Positions 59,533 through 60,623 of a DNA stretch of 60,623 nt are shown piece by piece. Location of the stretch: positions 1 to 60,623 of the forward strand of contig CANQFQ010000009.1 in NCBI GenBank assembly GCA_947599835.1, read 5' to 3'. The stretch comes from an uncultured Bacilli bacterium. Lineage in GTDB: Bacteria > Bacillota_I > Bacilli_A > RFN20 > CAG-631. Under the pieces are notes generated by a model. It was not told where the DNA came from and did no database searches. It saw only the letters and a program-made list of their open reading frames with translations. Each line of letters begins with the position of its first letter. The stretch's first letter is position 1. The position numbers were made by a program, and so were the translations under genes.

Positions 59533-60109
59533 TTAATGCAATTCTGTTTGATCATCTAATGTACACGATAAATCAATAGGAGTAAATGAAATCCATGAAA
59601 TATATTCATCTATTTTAATGTTATTGACTTTAATATAATAACGATTTACCCCAGCATAAACAATAATTTTGTAATTATTATATAAATAAACAGTACAATG
59701 TCTTTTACATACTGAAACAAAGACGATGAAAAGTAGTAGTATATATATTTTAATGTTTTAAGCGCTTCATATAATGAAATTCTGATGATTTCATGTCTAT
59801 AAATATCTTTCCAATTTTCAAAATAAAACGATAATGTTTCTTCTTTATAAAAAAACTGATTAGTGAGCAGCTTTCATTATAAAATTCAATATCAATATAA
59901 CAACTATCAATAGGTTCATTAAATTTTACTTCAACATCATAAGAATAATTGGTTTTATGACCTACATTCTTACTATTGTAAGATCTTTAGCTTTTTGATC
60001 AATTCTGGACGTAAATTTATTTGATATCATAATACCTAAAGTGATACTTAATAGAAAAATAACAAGCATCTTATTTTTGATTTTAAAATTTTTTCTTTTC
60101 CTTTTTCAT
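59533..60109 (-). pseudogene. Multi-frameshift pseudogene of a small exported protein
   Basis: Read on the minus strand, coding-like text continues through at least three frame changes. The pieces are MLVIFLLSITLGIMISNKF (membrane helix), then NVGHKTNYSYDVEVKFNEPI with YIDIEFYNESC, then FYKEETLSFYFENWKDIYRH, and finally IVYAGVNRYYIKVNNIKIDE ending at TAA (59533-59535). Joined, they would give about 190 residues: a single-pass or secreted protein. No family recognised. With the array beside it, this accounts for the 1.2 kb after 59405, which holds no intact gene. Sequencing errors could produce the same picture but would need to be clustered. Confidence 0.65.
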
Positions 60110-60168
60110 GTATAGGACATCTCTAAAATATTCTTGTCAATTAGATAAATACTATATTTAAATAAACA

Positions 60169-60223
60169 AAAAAAAGAAAGTAGTTATGCAGACGAGTCAT
60201 TAGCTCATCCTGTCCTACTTTCA
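60169..60223 (-). ncRNA. Candidate small RNA, unit 1 (last in minus-strand order)
   Basis: On the minus strand a -35 TTGATT (plus 60253-60258), 18-bp spacer and -10 TATAAT (plus 60229-60234) precede a transcript of about 55 nt. Its structure is GAAAGTAG, inner stem GGATGAG/CTCGTCT with loop CTAATGA, CTACTTTC, then a T-tract interrupted further on. The hairpin spans 60176-60222. The inner stem differs in sequence from the other units but still pairs. Confidence 0.55.
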
Positions 60224-60296
60224 CCAATATTATAAGTCCATTCAAATTATAAAATCAATAATGAAATTTTTTAGTAATAAATTAATAATTAATTAT

Positions 60297-60349
60297 AAAA
60301 AAGAAAGTAGCGCTAGGGAAGAGTCATTAGCTCGTCCGTCCTACTTTCA
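60297..60349 (-). ncRNA. Candidate small RNA, unit 2
   Basis: -35 TTGACT (plus 60379-60384), 18 bp, TATAAT (plus 60355-60360). Hairpin 60303-60348: outer stem GAAAGTAG/CTACTTTC, inner stem GGACGAG/CTCTTCC with one mismatch, loop CTAATGA. The minus strand then reads six T, giving promoter, RNA and terminator in one unit. Confidence 0.6.
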
Positions 60350-60422
60350 CCAATATTATATGTCGATTCAAAATAAAAAGTCAATAACGAAATTTTTTAG
60401 TAATAAATTACTAATTAATTAT

Positions 60423-60476
60423 AAAAAAAGAAAGTAGCGCTAGGAAAGAGTCATTAGCTCTTTCGTCCTACTTTCA
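60423..60476 (-). ncRNA. Candidate small RNA, unit 3 (first in minus-strand order)
   Basis: -35 TTGACT (plus 60506-60511), 18 bp, TATAAT (plus 60482-60487). Hairpin 60430-60475: outer stem GAAAGTAG/CTACTTTC, inner stem GAAAGAG/CTCTTTC fully paired, loop CTAATGA, then seven T. This is the best-formed copy. Expected length about 54 nt. Confidence 0.65.
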
Positions 60477-60623
60477 CCAATATTATATGTCGATTCAAAA
60501 TAAAAAGTCAATAACGAAATTTTTTAGTAATAAATTACTAATTAATCGTAAATTGAAAAAGTAAAATCCAGAATCAATATAAAAGGACGGAATTAAGTCA
60601 TACACAAAAATCCAGTTATAAAA

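Larger units (their letters stand above)
60176..60546 (-). repeat. Three tandem 127-bp repeats
   Basis: Units start at 60176, 60303 and 60430, exactly 127 bp apart; units two and three are nearly identical and unit one more divergent. The third copy loses similarity after 60546. Each unit holds a hairpin bounded by GAAAGTAG and CTACTTTC, then a stretch ending in TAGTAATAAATTA and A-rich sequence. There are no unique spacers, so this is not CRISPR. Confidence 0.95.

Noticed and set aside
60261-60437. A 58-residue plus-strand frame running through repeats 1 and 2
   Set aside because: No ribosome site, composition is low-complexity Lys/Asn, and the 127-bp repeat length is not a multiple of three, so the frame is not kept between units.
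60176-60546. CRISPR array
   Set aside because: Repeats are 127 bp, head to tail, with no unique spacers and no cas genes nearby.

Overview
The window looks like chromosome of a low-GC Gram-positive bacterium (Bacillota, probably class Bacilli). I cannot name the genus. The DNA is strongly AT-rich. Genes carry good Shine-Dalgarno sequences and sigma-A promoters, there are many lipoproteins with Gram-positive lipoboxes, and a small heat-shock gene has CIRCE operators. There is a CotD-like spore coat gene with two YjcZ-type small sporulation genes, and an ER-type (SipW) signal peptidase with its substrates. TGA is used as a normal stop (for example at 12216, 12935 and 13956), so this is not a Mycoplasma-code genome.

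Layout. 1-1101: end of an unrecognised gene. 1121-6984: a surface-protein island, with a CalY/TasA-like fibre protein, an anchor-like partner, SipW, small membrane proteins, a second secreted protein and an 800-residue BspA-type repeat protein. A nine-G tract inside the spacer of its first promoter suggests phase variation. 7034-9710: an NMT1/THI5-type ABC importer behind a hairpin leader. 9771-18888 (minus): a housekeeping operon gmk-priA-(rhuM remnant)-rsmB-rlmN-prpC-prkC-rsgA-rpe. 18954-21976: rqcH, the spore-protein cluster and an HU-like protein with an acidic extension. 22169-26403: two foldase-like lipoproteins and a HIT protein. 26422-29250 (minus): yhaM, recX and a flippase-like membrane protein. 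29483-38592: four large lipoproteins, three of them in an operon, then two unknown membrane proteins. 38597-52851: carbohydrate and envelope genes (SGNH esterase, pullulanase, glycogen phosphorylase, branching enzyme, LtaS-like synthase, a phosphodiesterase/DUF4127 pair, alpha-glucosidase). 52881-59451: small transporter, NlpC/P60-like hydrolase, XRE regulator, DegV, Hsp20, DUF2130 and DUF1295 genes. 59452-60623: no intact gene; a frameshifted pseudogene and a three-copy tandem array of 127-bp repeats.

How the genes work together. The first island reads as one assembly pathway: SipW would process exported proteins that share a Y-x-x-Y-V motif after the signal helix, and two of the proteins share a W-x-W-x-F-x-G-N-D motif. 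GlgB, GlgP, PulA and the alpha-glucosidase cover branching and breakdown of glycogen or maltodextrin; the ADP-glucose synthesis genes are not in the window. PrpC and PrkC form an antagonistic phosphatase/kinase pair beside ribosome-maturation and rRNA/tRNA modification genes.

The two observations I rate highest are the poly-G promoter at 1397-1423 and the array at 60176-60546. In the array each 127-bp unit appears to be a self-contained minus-strand small-RNA gene: -35, 18-bp spacer, -10, a two-tier hairpin with an invariant 7-nt loop, and a U-tract. All functional statements come from reading motifs and known families; no database search was run.
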